Assembly (NCBI RefSeq): GCF_004804315.1
Contig: NZ_SRXX01000004.1
Span: forward strand, 230,188-294,187
DNA length: 64,000 bases
Source: Flagellimonas onchidii
Lineage (GTDB): Bacteria; Bacteroidota; Bacteroidia; Flavobacteriales; Flavobacteriaceae
Direction: 5' to 3'
Shown: positions 9,458-18,605 of the stretch, one piece after another
Layout: every line of letters starts with the position of its first letter
Position numbering within the stretch: the stretch's first letter is position 1
Notes under the pieces: model-generated
The model's database searches: none
What the model saw: only the letters and a program-made list of their open reading frames with translations
What the model was told of the DNA's origin: nothing
Made by a program: the position numbers and the translations under genes

Positions 9458-12400
9458 ATTGATAGCTTTAATTACGTCTACAATACTGCTAATCGGATGC
9501 AACAAGGGCAACAAGCTTTTTGAAAATCCTACGGCAGATAAAACCGGTATCACCTTCGAAAATAGGATTACGGAATCTGACGACCTCAACATATTGGACT
9601 ACCTCTACTTTTACAACGGAGGCGGGGTCGCAGTTGGTGATGTAAATGGTGACGGGCTCCCCGATATTTTCTTCTCGGGAAATCAGGTGAAAAACAAGTT
9701 ATATCTGAATCTGGGAAACCTAAAATTCAAAGATGTCTCCAAAGAAGCTGGAATCCAAGGAAACAGTACTTGGAACACAGGAGCTGTTATGGGCGATGTA
9801 AACGGTGATGGCCTGTTGGATATCTATGTTTGCGCCGTAGTGGGCATCAAGGGTTTTGATGGGCACAATGAACTCTATATTAACAATGGCCCTTCTGACG
9901 GCTCCAAAATGGTCACCTTTACGGAAAGTTCAATACGTTATGGGCTCGATTTTGATTCATACAGCTCCTCCGCTGCTTTTTTAGATTATGATTTAGACGG
10001 GGATTTAGATCTATACCTACTCAATCATGCGGTTCACACACAAGAATCCTACGGAAAAGCCGACCTCAGATATAAGAGAAATTATGAAACAGGTGATAAA
10101 CTACTTCGAAACGATAACGGAAAATTCACGGATGTAAGTGAGGCAGCTGGAATTTTTGGAGGTATTAATGCCTATGGACTTGGCGTTGCCGTTTCAGATT
10201 TTAACCTTGATGGTTATCCCGATATTTATGTTGGAAACGATTTTCATGAGGATGATTACTACTATTTAAATAATGGTGACGGCACTTTCAAAGAAAGCTT
10301 AAAAGATCATTTTGGGCACATCAGTCGATTTTCGATGGGGAATGATGTCGCGGATATTAACCATGATGGCCTTCCTGATTTAATTTCATTGGATATGCTT
10401 CCCGAAGAAGAAATCCCCCTAAAATCTTCAGAGGGAGACGACAATGTTCAAACCCAAAAAATGCGGATTGAACAATACGGTTACCACTATCAGTTTACAA
10501 GGAATATGCTCTTTATAAATCAGCCAGATGGCAATTATACAGAAACCGCTCTTATGAGCGGGGTTGCCGCTACCGATTGGAGCTGGAGCGCTCTTTTTGC
10601 CGATTATGACCAAGATGGTGAGCAGGATCTTTTCGTTTCCAATGGTATTCCTAAGAGACCTAATGACCTTGATTTCATCAACTTTCTATCCAGTGATCAA
10701 ATTCAAAATAAAATAAACAACACTAAGCTCGTAGATCAAGAAGCTTTCGGTTTAATGCCCTCGGGAGCAATCCATAATTATATCTTCAAAGGCAATTCAC
10801 ACATAGCATTTGAGGACATGTCAGATAAGTGGATTTCGAATGACACCATTATCTCTGGAGCCACAGCGATTGGGGATTTTGACAATGATGGTGATATGGA
10901 CATTGTAACCTCAAACCTCAATAGGGCAGCTTCTTTGTATATTAACCAAACCGATGATAACGCCAACTACCTCAAAATCAAGTTGAATTACATAAATCCA
11001 AATAAATTCGGAATAGGCACCAAAGTCTACACCTACCAAAATGGGCAATTGCAATTCAAAGAATTGTATGCTACCAGGGGATTTCAAGCTTCTTCTGAAC
11101 CTATAATCCATTTTGGATTTGGTCCACATACAGCAATAGATTCTTTGAAAGTGGTCTGGCCCAACAAAACATTTCAGGTTTTAAAGAACATAGCAACCAA
11201 TCAGACCCTTACCATATCACCAGATAATCCAAAACCATTCGATTACAGCACCCTAAAACCCAAAAATAAATCTCTATTTAAAATAGTAGACGATGGAATG
11301 GGTATTGATTTTGTTCACAAGGAAGATAATTATGTCGATTTTAATCGGGAAAAACTCATTCCATACAAAGCCTCTGATAGGGGGCCTGCCTTAGCCATCG
11401 GAGATATCAATGCCGATGGAAAGGAAGATATATTTGTTGGTGGTTCAAAATATGTTCCTGCTGCGGTTTTCATACAACAGGACACAAGTTTTGTAAAATA
11501 TACAATCCCTGAAATTGCAAAAGATTCCATCAAAGAAGATGTGAGTGCTGCAATGGTCGATTTAAATGGCGACAAAAAAAATGATCTGTTTGTTGGTAGC
11601 GGAGGGGCAGATTTCTTTGGAGAATCCATACAACTGAAAGATCGTTACTATGTGCAAAAAGGCTCTACTTATGTCGAAAAAGAGCTCCCAGAATACTTCC
11701 AAAACGCAAGTGTCATAAAACCATATGATTATGATCAAGATGGTGATATGGATGTGTTTGTAGGCAATCACATCGTTACTTCAAAGTTTGGTCGATCCCC
11801 CACCTCCTATTTATTAAAAAATGAAGGTGGTATGTTTTCCGTTGTTGACAATTTTGAAGCTAAAAATATTGGCATGGTCACGGATGCCATATGGCACGAT
11901 TTTAACGCTGATGGCACCAAGGACCTTATAATTGTGGGGGAATGGATGTCTCCACGATTCTTTGAAAACAACAAAGGTACCTTGACTGAAACAAAACAGA
12001 TAAACCTAAATGGTCTTTGGCAAACCATTGAACCTTTTGATATTGATCAAGACGGAGATGATGATTATTTATTGGGAAATTGGGGCACAAACTCCAAGTT
12101 CAAGGCATCCCAAGAGAACCCACTTAAAATGTACTTCGCAGACTTTGACGGCAATGGGAATACCGAAACCCTAACCACACTTGCCAAAAGTGGAAAGGAA
12201 TATCCAATTCATAATTTGGATGCTCTTGCTTCCCAAATGGTGTCACTCAAGAAAAAATTCAATACCCATAAATCTTTTGCGGGAAAAGAGCTCAAAGATA
12301 TCTTAAGTGCTGAATCGATTGAAAATGCTGAAGTACTTTCCATTACAGAGCTTCGTTCGGGTTACTTAAAAAATGAGGAGGGAACTTTTACATTCGTGCC

Positions 12401-12707
12401 TTTTCCCATTGAGCTTCAAGTTTCGCCTATAATGGATTTCCTCTCGTACGATTTTGACAATGACGGTAGTCCAGAAGTTTTAGCCGGTGGCAACTATTTT
12501 GGGGTAAAACCATATCATGGCCGATTTGACAGCTTTTCCGGCGCATTGATAAAAAATGAAAATAATGTAATTTTGGGCCATGAGCTCGGACTTGATTTTA
12601 ATCAAAAATCCTTGCGTCACTTGGGTATACTCCCAATTAAGGACAAAAAATATCTGCTTGCCATTTTCAACAATGAAAGAGCCCAATTATATCAAATCAA
12701 CAACTAA
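9450..12707 (+). CDS. FG-GAP/VCBS repeat lipoprotein with ASPIC/UnbV domain (CRTAC1-like), copy 3
   Basis: The frame stays open upstream to 9369, but the ATG at 9450 gives a proper lipoprotein signal (MNKLIALITSTILLIGC, Cys17), so I use that start; it overlaps the stop of copy 2 by 8 bases. The 1,085-residue protein has the same architecture: N-terminal FG-GAP propeller (VGDVNGDGLPDIF, DYDLDGDLDLYL), TDWSWSALFADYDQDGEQD, ASPIC/UnbV at about 505-592 (FGIGTKV to LKVVWPNK), and a C-terminal propeller ending with the FDNDGSPEVLAGGN block. Calcium-binding, surface-exposed and of unknown ligand. The haloperoxidase-like gene follows 13 bases later, so it is probably in the same transcript. Confidence 0.9.
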   Translation: MNKLIALITSTILLIGCNKGNKLFENPTADKTGITFENRITESDDLNILDYLYFYNGGGVAVGDVNGDGLPDIFFSGNQVKNKLYLNLGNLKFKDVSKEAGIQGNSTWNTGAVMGDVNGDGLLDIYVCAVVGIKGFDGHNELYINNGPSDGSKMVTFTESSIRYGLDFDSYSSSAAFLDYDLDGDLDLYLLNHAVHTQESYGKADLRYKRNYETGDKLLRNDNGKFTDVSEAAGIFGGINAYGLGVAVSDFNLDGYPDIYVGNDFHEDDYYYLNNGDGTFKESLKDHFGHISRFSMGNDVADINHDGLPDLISLDMLPEEEIPLKSSEGDDNVQTQKMRIEQYGYHYQFTRNMLFINQPDGNYTETALMSGVAATDWSWSALFADYDQDGEQDLFVSNGIPKRPNDLDFINFLSSDQIQNKINNTKLVDQEAFGLMPSGAIHNYIFKGNSHIAFEDMSDKWISNDTIISGATAIGDFDNDGDMDIVTSNLNRAASLYINQTDDNANYLKIKLNYINPNKFGIGTKVYTYQNGQLQFKELYATRGFQASSEPIIHFGFGPHTAIDSLKVVWPNKTFQVLKNIATNQTLTISPDNPKPFDYSTLKPKNKSLFKIVDDGMGIDFVHKEDNYVDFNREKLIPYKASDRGPALAIGDINADGKEDIFVGGSKYVPAAVFIQQDTSFVKYTIPEIAKDSIKEDVSAAMVDLNGDKKNDLFVGSGGADFFGESIQLKDRYYVQKGSTYVEKELPEYFQNASVIKPYDYDQDGDMDVFVGNHIVTSKFGRSPTSYLLKNEGGMFSVVDNFEAKNIGMVTDAIWHDFNADGTKDLIIVGEWMSPRFFENNKGTLTETKQINLNGLWQTIEPFDIDQDGDDDYLLGNWGTNSKFKASQENPLKMYFADFDGNGNTETLTTLAKSGKEYPIHNLDALASQMVSLKKKFNTHKSFAGKELKDILSAESIENAEVLSITELRSGYLKNEEGTFTFVPFPIELQVSPIMDFLSYDFDNDGSPEVLAGGNYFGVKPYHGRFDSFSGALIKNENNVILGHELGLDFNQKSLRHLGILPIKDKKYLLAIFNNERAQLYQINN

Positions 12708-12720
12708 AACAAACTTAATC

Positions 12721-14046
12721 ATGAAAAAAAAATTAGGAATACTGCTGCTCACCGCGCTTGCACTGTTCTCTTGTGCCAAAAAGCAGGAACCTATTGTTAT
12801 TTCCCCTGAGGATTATCACGGTTCTGTCGACAAAGTGACCGAAGTTATGATCCATGATATCTTTTCTCCTCCAGTGGCAAGTCGTATCTACGCCTATCCA
12901 AATGTTGCGGCCTACGAAATATTGGCTTTAAAGGGTGATGGTTACAACTCTTTACAAGGCCAAGTAACAGATCTACCCCAAATTCCGGAACCCGAAAACC
13001 GTGAAAATGTCAATTTTGATTTAGCAGCACTCATTGCTCATATTGATATGAACAAGAGGTTGATTTTCTCGGAGGATCGGATTGAAGCCTATCGAGACAG
13101 CCTATATGGTATTTGGGAAGAAATGAATGCCCCCGAATTTGAAGCATCAAAAGCATTTGGGCTAAAAGTAGCCGGTCACATAGCTGCCTGGATGGACAAG
13201 GACAACTATAAACAAACCCGAACCATGCCCAAATTTACAGTTGATTCGGATGAACCTTCAAGATGGCAGCCAACCCCACCCGCTTATATGGATGGCATTG
13301 AGCCCCATTGGAGTAAAATAAGACCTTTTGTCATTGATTCAGCAGCTCAATTTAAACCTGCCCCTCCTCCTCCATTTTCCATGGAAGAGGACTCGGATTT
13401 TTATAAAGAAGTCAAGGAAGTATATGACATCAGTAACGAAATCACTTCAAAAGGTGATGAATCCGAAGAGATTGAAATAGCCCAATTTTGGGACTGCAAC
13501 CCATACGTTTCAGTAACTAGGGGACACTTGATGTTTGCTACCAAAAAAATCACTCCGGGTGCGCACTGGATCGGTATTACCAAAATTGCCAGTAGAAAGA
13601 CTGATTCTGACCTTGCTAAAACCATTTACGCCTATACAAAAACCTCTATAGCCATTGCCGATGCTTTTATTAGCTGTTGGGATGAAAAATACCGAAGCAA
13701 CCTTATTCGGCCAGAAACCTTGATCAACGAACATATCGATGATAGTTGGGAGCCAGTTCTTCAAACACCACCATTTCCCGAATATACAAGTGGACACAGT
13801 GTTGTTTCTGGAGCTGCAGCTACAGCTTTGACCAGTATTTTTGGAGACAATTTTGCTTTCGACGATGATACCGAGATACCCTATGGCTTACCTGTAAGGT
13901 CCTTTAAATCATTTGCGGCGGCAGCTGACGAGGCTGCAATAAGCAGAATGTATGGCGGAATCCATTATAGAGCCGCGGTAGAAATCGGGGTAAACCAAGG
14001 AAGATCATTGGGGAAATTTGTCGTAGACCATCTAGACATGAACTAA
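12721..14046 (+). CDS. Vanadium-dependent haloperoxidase-like / PAP2-superfamily lipoprotein
   Basis: Start chosen at the ATG at 12721, which gives the signal MKKKLGILLLTALALFSCAK with lipobox Cys18; the frame is open further upstream without a signal. The 441-residue protein carries the PAP2/vanadium haloperoxidase anion-binding residues in order: K323 and R330 in EKYRSNLIRPE, SGH at 357-359 in YTSGHSVVSG, and R409/H415 in SRMYGGIHYRAAVEIG. These bind vanadate in haloperoxidases or phosphate in acid phosphatases, so either activity is possible. It should face the periplasm or the outside. Haloperoxidase-like genes are often found beside FG-GAP/ASPIC and SusD genes in Bacteroidota, as here. 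Confidence 0.85.
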   Translation: MKKKLGILLLTALALFSCAKKQEPIVISPEDYHGSVDKVTEVMIHDIFSPPVASRIYAYPNVAAYEILALKGDGYNSLQGQVTDLPQIPEPENRENVNFDLAALIAHIDMNKRLIFSEDRIEAYRDSLYGIWEEMNAPEFEASKAFGLKVAGHIAAWMDKDNYKQTRTMPKFTVDSDEPSRWQPTPPAYMDGIEPHWSKIRPFVIDSAAQFKPAPPPPFSMEEDSDFYKEVKEVYDISNEITSKGDESEEIEIAQFWDCNPYVSVTRGHLMFATKKITPGAHWIGITKIASRKTDSDLAKTIYAYTKTSIAIADAFISCWDEKYRSNLIRPETLINEHIDDSWEPVLQTPPFPEYTSGHSVVSGAAATALTSIFGDNFAFDDDTEIPYGLPVRSFKSFAAAADEAAISRMYGGIHYRAAVEIGVNQGRSLGKFVVDHLDMN

Positions 14047-14082
14047 ACGTTTTCAAAACCTTTTAAACTTGAGTGCTAAGGT

Positions 14083-14988
14083 ATGAGGAAAATCCTATGG
14101 AGTATTTTGACGGTTTTATTGATTGCGCTAGTGTGGTATCTTTTTATCAAACCCTCTGACTACACAATTCGTTTTAAGGCCAATACCTTTCCAGGGACCA
14201 TCAATCAAGCATTAAAACTTTGGGACCGTTCCTTGGATACAGTTGTTGGTGTGACCCAACAAGGAAATGATATTTACCATCTGAAGCAAAAAGTACAGTT
14301 TGGTGATTCCATTCATATTTATGATTGGGAATTTGAGGCCATTACCGATTCAACAACGGAGGTTGGGGTAGATATCCGCGATGAAAACCATAGCTTATCC
14401 AATAAAATACGAGTTCCTTTTTCAGACACGGATTTTGAAAAAAGGTCAAGAAAAACCGTCTTGGATTTTATAGAAAAACTCAATGGACATGTAAATAAAT
14501 TCAAGGTGACCATTATTGGTGAGGAAGAAATTCCAACCAAATTTTTTGCTTACATCCCATTAAAGTTAACACAGTTTCAAAAAGCCGGGGGAATGATGGA
14601 AAATCTTAGCTATCTCACCCAGGTCCTTACTAAAAATGAGGTAGAGTTGGCAGGCCCCCCGATGATTCAAGTTACCCATTGGGATATGGCGACAGATAGC
14701 CTCGAATATAATTTTGGGCAACCTGTGATCCGTTCTGAAAAATTGCCAATGGACACAGATATTAAATATCGTCGCATCTTCGCAAAAAAAGCGTTGAAAG
14801 CAGAATACAACGGCAATTATATTACATCGGACAGAGCTTGGTACGCTCTATTGGACTATGCAAAGGCACACAACATTGAAGTTGAGCCAAAACCGGTGGA
14901 AATATTTTACAACAATCCCAATTTTGGGGGTAATGAAATGCTTTGGAAGGCAGAAATTTACATGCCCATAAAGGAGAACAATGAATAG
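14083..14988 (+). CDS. Membrane-anchored protein with SRPBCC-like and GyrI-like halves
   Basis: A 301-residue protein with one N-terminal membrane segment (ILWSILTVLLIALVWYLFI) and a soluble part outside the cytoplasm. Residues ~30-150 look like an SRPBCC/polyketide-cyclase-type fold. Residues ~155-296 resemble the GyrI-like effector-binding fold, ending with NFGGNEMLWKAEIYMPIK, a pattern common at the end of such domains. Both folds bind hydrophobic small molecules, but no catalytic residues are evident and the function is unknown. It lies 36 bases after the haloperoxidase-like gene, and its stop overlaps the next start in ATGAATAG. The domain calls rest on pattern similarity only. Confidence 0.6.
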   Translation: MRKILWSILTVLLIALVWYLFIKPSDYTIRFKANTFPGTINQALKLWDRSLDTVVGVTQQGNDIYHLKQKVQFGDSIHIYDWEFEAITDSTTEVGVDIRDENHSLSNKIRVPFSDTDFEKRSRKTVLDFIEKLNGHVNKFKVTIIGEEEIPTKFFAYIPLKLTQFQKAGGMMENLSYLTQVLTKNEVELAGPPMIQVTHWDMATDSLEYNFGQPVIRSEKLPMDTDIKYRRIFAKKALKAEYNGNYITSDRAWYALLDYAKAHNIEVEPKPVEIFYNNPNFGGNEMLWKAEIYMPIKENNE

Positions 14989-15841
14989 GTACATTCCCAT
15001 TTTGTTATTGATTTTTATTCAGGCCTGCGCCCAGCAACCGTATTACGGGGACTTAACATATTTAGGGAAGCTCCCGTCCAAACTGAATGAAGTTTCGGGA
15101 ATTGCAACCTTTGACCAATCCAAAGCTTGGGTCATCGAAGACAATGGCAACAAAGACATTATCTATGCCATTAACCTTAAAGGAAAGCTCATCAAGCAAC
15201 TCAAGGTCAAAAATGCCAAAAACAACGATTGGGAAGATTTGACCAAGGACAAAAAAGGGAACTTGTACATTGGTGATTTTGGTAATAATGACAACGAAAG
15301 AAAAAACCTGGTCATATATAAACTTCCAAACCCAGATAAAGAAAAAGGGAAAAGTATTGATGTCGAAAAAATAGCATTCAATTACCCAGAACAAAAGGAT
15401 TTTCCCCCGTCAAAAAAAGACCTTTTGTTCGATTCCGAAGCTTTTTTTCACTGGAAAGGCCACTTGTACATCTTTACCAAAGACCGCACCCACCCCTATT
15501 TGGGAAAAACCTTGGTTTACCGCGTTCCAGATAAAAAAGGAACCTATGAGGCCAAACTCATAGGAACCTTGAATCTTTGCAATGATAAAGACCATTGCTC
15601 TGTGACCAGTGCGGCCATTTCAGAAGACGGAAAGACCATAGCCCTTTTGGGCTACGGCAATGTCTACCTTCTCAAGGACTTTGATTTTGACCATTTTTCT
15701 GATGCCAAAATAGGTGCTTTATACCTAAAGCACGAAACCCAAATTGAATCTGTTTGTTTTATAGATGATTCAACCTTATTGATTGCCGATGAGCAATCCC
15801 AAACCAAGGGAAGGAATTTGTATTCTTATAAGCTTGATTAG
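14981..15841 (+). CDS. Secreted beta-propeller-like lipoprotein (SdiA-regulated-like)
   Basis: A 286-residue protein with a lipoprotein signal (MNRYIPILLLIFIQACAQ). The mature part opens with LPSKLNEVSGIATFDQSKAWVIEDNG, then NNDWEDLTKDKKGNLYIGDFGNN. These resemble the blades of the SdiA-regulated/strictosidine-type six-bladed propellers, in which an acidic E-D pair lies near the centre. No enzyme motif is visible and the role is unknown. Its start overlaps the previous stop by 8 bases, so the two genes are probably translated together. It is the last gene before the AT-rich accessory region. Confidence 0.6.
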   Translation: MNRYIPILLLIFIQACAQQPYYGDLTYLGKLPSKLNEVSGIATFDQSKAWVIEDNGNKDIIYAINLKGKLIKQLKVKNAKNNDWEDLTKDKKGNLYIGDFGNNDNERKNLVIYKLPNPDKEKGKSIDVEKIAFNYPEQKDFPPSKKDLLFDSEAFFHWKGHLYIFTKDRTHPYLGKTLVYRVPDKKGTYEAKLIGTLNLCNDKDHCSVTSAAISEDGKTIALLGYGNVYLLKDFDFDHFSDAKIGALYLKHETQIESVCFIDDSTLLIADEQSQTKGRNLYSYKLD

Positions 15842-15903
15842 GTAAAGTATTGAGTTCCTCTTTGGCAAACTAAACGAAAAAGGGGGCGAATTTTGAAATG
15901 CGT

Positions 15904-16064
15904 TTATCGGTCTCGGCTATGGATAATAGTGCATTTCTACTCACTAACCTTTCGGTTTTGCACAGATTTAGTGTCGTTACACCAAACCAAAGTAAATACA
16001 GATTAAAGCAATGGTATCAAAAAAACCATGTACGGCAACAACAAACCATAAATCGTATACATAG
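15904..16064 (-). repeat. Type A hairpin repeat, copy 1
   Basis: The first 18 bases (TTATCGGTCTCGGCTATG) match 19531-19548 exactly. The element can fold: CTATGGATA near 15917 pairs, with one mismatch, with TATACATAG at 16056-16064. Inside, CACTAA/TTAGTG encloses AACC-TTTC-GGTT. Its inner end lies at the 3' end of the amidohydrolase gene, just as the second copy lies at the 3' end of the MerR gene. The short open frame crossing it (15898-16095) has no protein-like features. The ~60 bases to its left, back to 15842, hold nothing I recognise. Confidence 0.6.
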
Positions 16065-16068
16065 TGTT

Positions 16069-17361
16069 TTACTTACCACTGTTTGTTCTTTCTAAAATCA
16101 ATGAAGAAAAAGACTTGACTCCAACTCTTATGCATTCTTCGTCAACACCAAAATTTGGTGCATGATTCATTGCATTAATCTTTTTTTCTGGATTTGAACC
16201 ACCCAATAAAAAATACACTCCTGGAGCTTTTTGTTGAAAATAATAGAAGTCATCGTTAAAATATGGAATTTGTCCATAACTCATCTTAATAGATTTATTA
16301 CCATAAATATTGGTTAGTATATTATTTGCATTTTTTGTTAAATGGATATCATTCAATACAGTCGGATTTTCTTGAATAAATGATATCGAGATGAACTTAT
16401 CTTTGTATTCTGATTTACTAATTATCTGCTCAATCTCAGGTAACATATTAGGTACATTTGACTTACTGGTTTCATAAGCATAAGCTTTTATGACAAGTTG
16501 ATTGTTGTCTTTTTCGATGGCAAAATTTTCCTCTATAAATAGATAATCTTTGAAAACAGTATTTGGATTACTTAATCCAACTATAGAATCAAATGCTTTT
16601 GGGATTTGCCAGGGCTTTGCTCCGTCTTTTCTTCGTAGAGTTTCATTTCTTACCTGATTGAATAGCATTTCTGCATCTTCCTTTGACAATTCACTATTAA
16701 ATATAATCTGTATTCTTTTTTGATATGCAAATAGCTCGTTTGGTTTAACCATTATCTGACCTACTGGTAATGCAGTTACATGTAATGCATATATCTCATC
16801 CATATTCATTTCTGAAAATAGATTGCTATTAACCATATTGTTTGCACCAATAAAAGTCTCTTCTTCTGGTTGAAATATGAAATATATTGTACCATTGACT
16901 GATTCTTTGTTTTTGGACAATACTTCAGCTATTCCAATTCCAATTGCCATATGAACATCGTGACCACAACCGTGTTGTACCCCTTTATTTTTAGATTTAA
17001 ATGGTACTACGTCAGGTAAATCATTTGGCAAAGCATCCATATCGGCTCTCCAGGCTATGTTTTTTCCCTCTTTTCCTCCTCTTAAGATTCCAACAACTCC
17101 ATTTCCTGCTATTCCTGTTTTAACCTCTAAGCCTAAATTAGTTAAGTAATTGGCAATAACTTTAGAAGTCCTTTTTTCATTTCCAGCCGGTTCAGGATAT
17201 TGGTGAAAATCCCTTCTGATTTTGACTAATTTATCGAATATCTTGTCGGTGTCATTTTCAATTTTTTGGTGTACGTTTTTATTAATTAATCTGCAGCCTA
17301 TTAGCGTGGCAGATAGTAGTACGGATAATAAAATGAAACTTTTGGTTTGAATTATTTTCAT
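16069..17361 (-). CDS. M20-family metallo-amidohydrolase (lipoprotein)
   Basis: A 430-residue protein with a lipoprotein signal (LSATLIGC, Cys23). It has the zinc-binding pattern of M20D aminoacylase/carboxypeptidase-type amidohydrolases: RADMDALP (D108), HGCGHD (C132, H134), FQPEEE (E166, E167, general base and ligand), and a late MNHAPNFG histidine. The family hydrolyses N-acyl or N-carbamoyl amino acids and related amides; the substrate here is unknown, and the signal places it in the envelope. Codon use is AT-rich compared with the housekeeping genes, which fits acquisition. A perfect 15-bp palindrome (AATTATTTAATAATT, 17366-17380) lies 5 bases before the start and could be an operator. 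Confidence 0.87.
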   Translation of the reverse strand: MKIIQTKSFILLSVLLSATLIGCRLINKNVHQKIENDTDKIFDKLVKIRRDFHQYPEPAGNEKRTSKVIANYLTNLGLEVKTGIAGNGVVGILRGGKEGKNIAWRADMDALPNDLPDVVPFKSKNKGVQHGCGHDVHMAIGIGIAEVLSKNKESVNGTIYFIFQPEEETFIGANNMVNSNLFSEMNMDEIYALHVTALPVGQIMVKPNELFAYQKRIQIIFNSELSKEDAEMLFNQVRNETLRRKDGAKPWQIPKAFDSIVGLSNPNTVFKDYLFIEENFAIEKDNNQLVIKAYAYETSKSNVPNMLPEIEQIISKSEYKDKFISISFIQENPTVLNDIHLTKNANNILTNIYGNKSIKMSYGQIPYFNDDFYYFQQKAPGVYFLLGGSNPEKKINAMNHAPNFGVDEECIRVGVKSFSSLILERTNSGK

Positions 17362-17483
17362 CGTTAATTATTTAATAATTCATCAAATAGAATCAGAAAA
17401 TCATACGTGTAATAAAAATAGTGACAGCAGGATATTTATATTGATTAACCATTAATTTTTATGACGAAATAATAATTTCTGGG

Positions 17484-18305
17484 CTAAACACCCAATGCTA
17501 ATTTTATGGTTTTGTAGTACGATTTTGATAATGGTATATCTAAACCATCATGATGAAACACTATTTTGGCATTTTGTGAATTTCCTTTTATGTTTTTGAT
17601 GGTTGAAACATTTACCAAATAGGAGCGATGAGATTTGTGCAAAAATGGAGCTTGTTCATTAATTGCGGTTAATGTATTTCTAAATATTTTATACTGTATC
17701 TTGTTGTTTTTCGCATAGTATATGTTCACATAATTTTCAGATGCTTTAATAAATAACAGTTCTTCTTTCTTAATTGTTATTTTTTCTCCTTTGTTGATTC
17801 CGTAGAAATCAATTTCATTTAAAGATTTAGGAGTAGTTAATTCTCCGAATTTATTTCTTAGGTAGATATAAAAAGGAAAAAGAATCAACATAATAGGAAC
17901 TATTGAGTGTTGAAAAAACCATATACCATGTTTTAAATATTCGTATTCACCATATTTTGAATTGAAAAAATCATTTAGGAAGATTTGGTTGTAAAAATGA
18001 ATTGGTAGGCTGGAAATAAGCATGAAAAGGATGAAAGAAATAATTTCATATTTAATCTTCCATTTTTTGCTTTTATAATCATACCATAAATTTTCTATTC
18101 TAGCCCAAAGAAAATACATTACAAAGAGCAATAAACCAAAACCAAAAAATATCAAATACTTATGATTAGATTCAAAACCATATGTACCAAAAGGTTGAAG
18201 GAAAATCATAATAAATGTTACTATTCCTCCTAAAAAAGCACCAATCAATAATTGCTTTTTAAACTTATAATTGTAAGGTATTTGTTTGAATATAAATTCC
18301 AACAT
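17484..18305 (-). CDS. Membrane-bound LytTR-family transcription regulator
   Basis: I start at the ATG at 18305 (MLEFIFKQIPYNYKF), the usual beginning of these proteins. The ATG at 18335 would add ten residues encoded by the hairpin repeat. The protein (273 residues) has four predicted membrane segments in the first ~160 residues and a C-terminal LytTR DNA-binding domain (about 175-270) with KEELLFIKASENYVNIYY and FLHKSHRSYLVNVSTIKNI. It has no receiver domain, so it probably senses something at the membrane and binds DNA directly. It lies upstream of, and in the same direction as, the amidohydrolase gene, which it may control. Confidence 0.85.
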   Translation of the reverse strand: MLEFIFKQIPYNYKFKKQLLIGAFLGGIVTFIMIFLQPFGTYGFESNHKYLIFFGFGLLLFVMYFLWARIENLWYDYKSKKWKIKYEIISFILFMLISSLPIHFYNQIFLNDFFNSKYGEYEYLKHGIWFFQHSIVPIMLILFPFYIYLRNKFGELTTPKSLNEIDFYGINKGEKITIKKEELLFIKASENYVNIYYAKNNKIQYKIFRNTLTAINEQAPFLHKSHRSYLVNVSTIKNIKGNSQNAKIVFHHDGLDIPLSKSYYKTIKLALGV

Positions 18306-18324
18306 CCCAATTTGTCTTGGTATT

Positions 18325-18453
18325 ATGCACAACATTTAAGATATGGCCTCATTTAAAGATTGTTTAGCATCCGATACCGAAACACTGAAATAAATTCGGT
18401 ACAAGCATGTGAAGTTCGGAAATTTCTGTATAAAAATCCAATAGAAATTGATG
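18325..18453 (+). repeat. Type B hairpin repeat, copy 1
   Basis: ATGCACAACA (18325-18334) pairs imperfectly with TGTTTAGCAT (18361-18370), and TTTAA with TTAAA inside it. The end TTTAGCATCCGATA corresponds to TTTAGCAACCGATA at 21380-21393. After a ~33-base insertion the similarity resumes as GTGAAGTTCGG... and AGAAATTGATGG, matching the sequence after the second copy. The upstream candidate start of the LytTR gene lies inside this repeat. Confidence 0.55.
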
Positions 18454-18520
18454 GGTGGGAGATTTTGATTGACTAATGAGCATAATAATCTATTCACCCT
18501 TTCCGTCCACTAAAGTGAGT

Positions 18521-18593
18521 ACCTTTCCCTTCCTTCGACTACCTGTCCTCCGTACAAGACTTCGGAAGGAGCTCAGGATGACAAGGAAAGGAG
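18521..18593. repeat. REP-like palindromic intergenic repeat
   Basis: An imperfect inverted repeat with outer arms CCTTTCC / GGAAAGG and inner arms CCTTCC / GGAAGG, containing CTTCGGAAGGAGCTCAGGATGACA. Short palindromes with the tail CTCAGGATGACA are commonly scattered between genes in Bacteroidota. It lies just after the 3' end of the nucleotidyltransferase-HEPN gene. I see nothing else in 18454-18605. Confidence 0.5.
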
Positions 18594-18605
18594 CATATTA
18601 TTAGC

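Larger units (their letters stand above)
15904..18376. mobile_element. Candidate cassette 1: amidohydrolase + LytTR gene between paired hairpin repeats
   Basis: An AT-rich gene pair is bounded on the left by a hairpin repeat starting TTATCGGTCTCGGCTATG and on the right by one ending TTTAGCATCCGATA. The same two kinds of end, in the same orientation, bound the gene group at 19528-21396. The outermost inverted match here is only TATCGG/CCGATA. There is no transposase inside. I infer mobility from the shared ends, not from a recognised element family. Confidence 0.4.

Noticed and set aside
15898..16095. A 65-codon open frame across the first hairpin repeat
   Set aside because: The frame is explained by the repeat DNA, has no protein-like composition and runs into the end of the amidohydrolase gene.
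18306..18335. Ten extra N-terminal residues of the LytTR protein
   Set aside because: They are encoded partly by the hairpin repeat, and the second methionine gives the normal family beginning.
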